This document shows, piece by piece, positions 63,463 through 64,000 of a stretch of DNA of 64,000 nt. Source of the DNA: Anaerolinea sp. (lineage in GTDB: Bacteria; Chloroflexota; Anaerolineae; Anaerolineales; Villigracilaceae). The position numbers and the translations under genes are program-made. Each line of letters starts with the position of its first letter. Position 1 is the first letter of the stretch. The stretch covers positions 1 to 64,000 of the forward strand of contig DYID01000018.1 in NCBI GenBank assembly GCA_020723805.1, given 5' to 3'. The notes below the pieces were generated by a model that was given only the letters and a program-made list of their open reading frames with translations, made no database searches and was not told the DNA's origin.

Positions 63463-64000
63463 TCACAATAAACTGATGGGGTCCACTTCCACGCGCCAGC
63501 CGTCCAGGCGGATGCCGCGCAGTAACTCCTTCGGATTCGCTCCGCGCAACACAATCTGCCAGCGGTAATACCCGCCGACCTTTGCAAAGAAACACGGCAC
63601 AGGACCGATCACTGCCGACTGACCGCTGATCACCGATACCCTCTCCCCCACCTTCCTCGCTTCTCTCTCCGCCGCATCCGGGTCGGTGTGCCGATATTCC
63701 AGCCTCACCAGACGGCTGAACGGCGGATAGCCCAGCCGCCGGCGCTGTTCCAACTCGTAGCGGTAAAAGCCGTCCACGTCATGCCTTGCCGCAGACTGGA
63801 TGACCGGATGCTCAGGCTCGAAGGTTTGCAAAATGACCTTGCCGCCGCGCTCGCTTCGCCCCGCCCGCCCGGCGACCTGCGTCAGCACTTGAAAGACGCG
63901 TTCGCCAGCGAAGGGATCGGGCAGGTTCAATCCCACATCTGCCAGCACAATGCCCACCAGCGTGACCATCGGCAGGTCGAGCCCTTTGGCAAGCATCTGC
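63463..64000 (-). CDS. priA: Primosomal protein N' (PriA), C-terminal part (partial)
   Basis: About 179 codons are visible; the gene continues past the window end. PriA is the DNA helicase that restarts stalled replication forks. The visible part starts at QMLAKGLDLPMVTLVGIVLAD (motif IV/V region of the helicase), then QVAGRAGRSERGGKV (motif VI) and the C-terminal domain ending RIRLDGWRVEVDPISLL, all typical for PriA. The Cys zinc cluster lies upstream outside the window. Confidence 0.93.
   Translation of the reverse strand, partial: QMLAKGLDLPMVTLVGIVLADVGLNLPDPFAGERVFQVLTQVAGRAGRSERGGKVILQTFEPEHPVIQSAARHDVDGFYRYELEQRRRLGYPPFSRLVRLEYRHTDPDAAEREARKVGERVSVISGQSAVIGPVPCFFAKVGGYYRWQIVLRGANPKELLRGIRLDGWRVEVDPISLL

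Overview
The window reads as chromosomal DNA of a Chloroflexota bacterium, most likely class Anaerolineae. This is inference from gene content, not a phylogeny. The GC content is high and the coding density close to complete on both strands. Many secreted proteins and lipoproteins have Thr/Pro-rich linkers. The gene set (RNase Y, SelB, MoxR/DUF58, several M42 peptidases, NrfHA, DUF3048 and SCO7613-like membrane proteins, and the family usually annotated as quinate 5-dehydrogenase) fits that class. No rRNA, CRISPR array, intact insertion sequence or prophage was seen. Two tRNA genes are present, Val-CAC and Arg-UCG.

Layout. 1-8.2 kb: the argS 3' end, a REP-like palindrome, a COG2403-type GTPase, bioY, a secreted CAP/LysM protein, obg with an anchored partner and a DedA protein, and a malic enzyme. 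8.2-8.8 kb: a gene-poor stretch with a strong promoter, a probable degenerate coding remnant and a terminator. 8.8-17 kb: recX-rny; a quinate-DH-like gene; an overlapping esterase-MFS-MBL operon; a vapBC-type toxin-antitoxin pair with an operator palindrome, coupled to tag; a GNAT and a zinc-ribbon protein. 17-22 kb: a DUF3048 lipoprotein divergent from a three-gene orphan antiporter-like membrane module. 22-30 kb: coiled-coil protein, selB, PAS histidine kinase, HMCES/YedK protein, MFS, LysM-M23 endopeptidase, tRNA-Val. 30-33.4 kb: MoxR-DUF58-MBL operon. 33.8-45 kb: a 1940-residue multi-pass protein, a PrsW-type protease, tRNA-Arg, glutaredoxin, FAD oxidoreductase, and a NYN/OST-HTH protein. 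46-51.8 kb: a solute-binding lipoprotein, three M42 peptidases and an S51 peptidase. 51.8-55.6 kb: an SbcC/Rad50-like ATPase and a GT2 glycosyltransferase. 55.8-60.4 kb: nrfHA, a DeoR-type HTH fused to a NosL-like domain, a PCu(A)C copper chaperone, a DUF6174 lipoprotein and a Crp/Fnr regulator. 60.4-64 kb: a phosphoribosyltransferase, two membrane or secreted proteins and the 3' end of priA.

Functional links. NrfHA would reduce nitrite to ammonium at the outer face of the membrane. A TGTGA-N6-TCACA palindrome upstream of nrfH matches the Arg/Glu/Arg recognition helix of the Crp/Fnr protein encoded 4 kb downstream. Beside it lies a probable copper unit: a DNA-binding protein with a Cys/Met-rich NosL-like sensor domain, then PCu(A)C.

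The most distinctive non-genic signal is several classes of small dispersed repeats. Tandem heptamers occur between genes and inside the sbcC-like coiled coil. Hairpins share an AGAG/CTCT loop. Small palindromes have an AA or GA centre. A CCCTGAGCGC repeat also occurs inside an M42 peptidase gene. Several genes have an extended -10 box six to seven bases before the ATG, which suggests leaderless transcripts.
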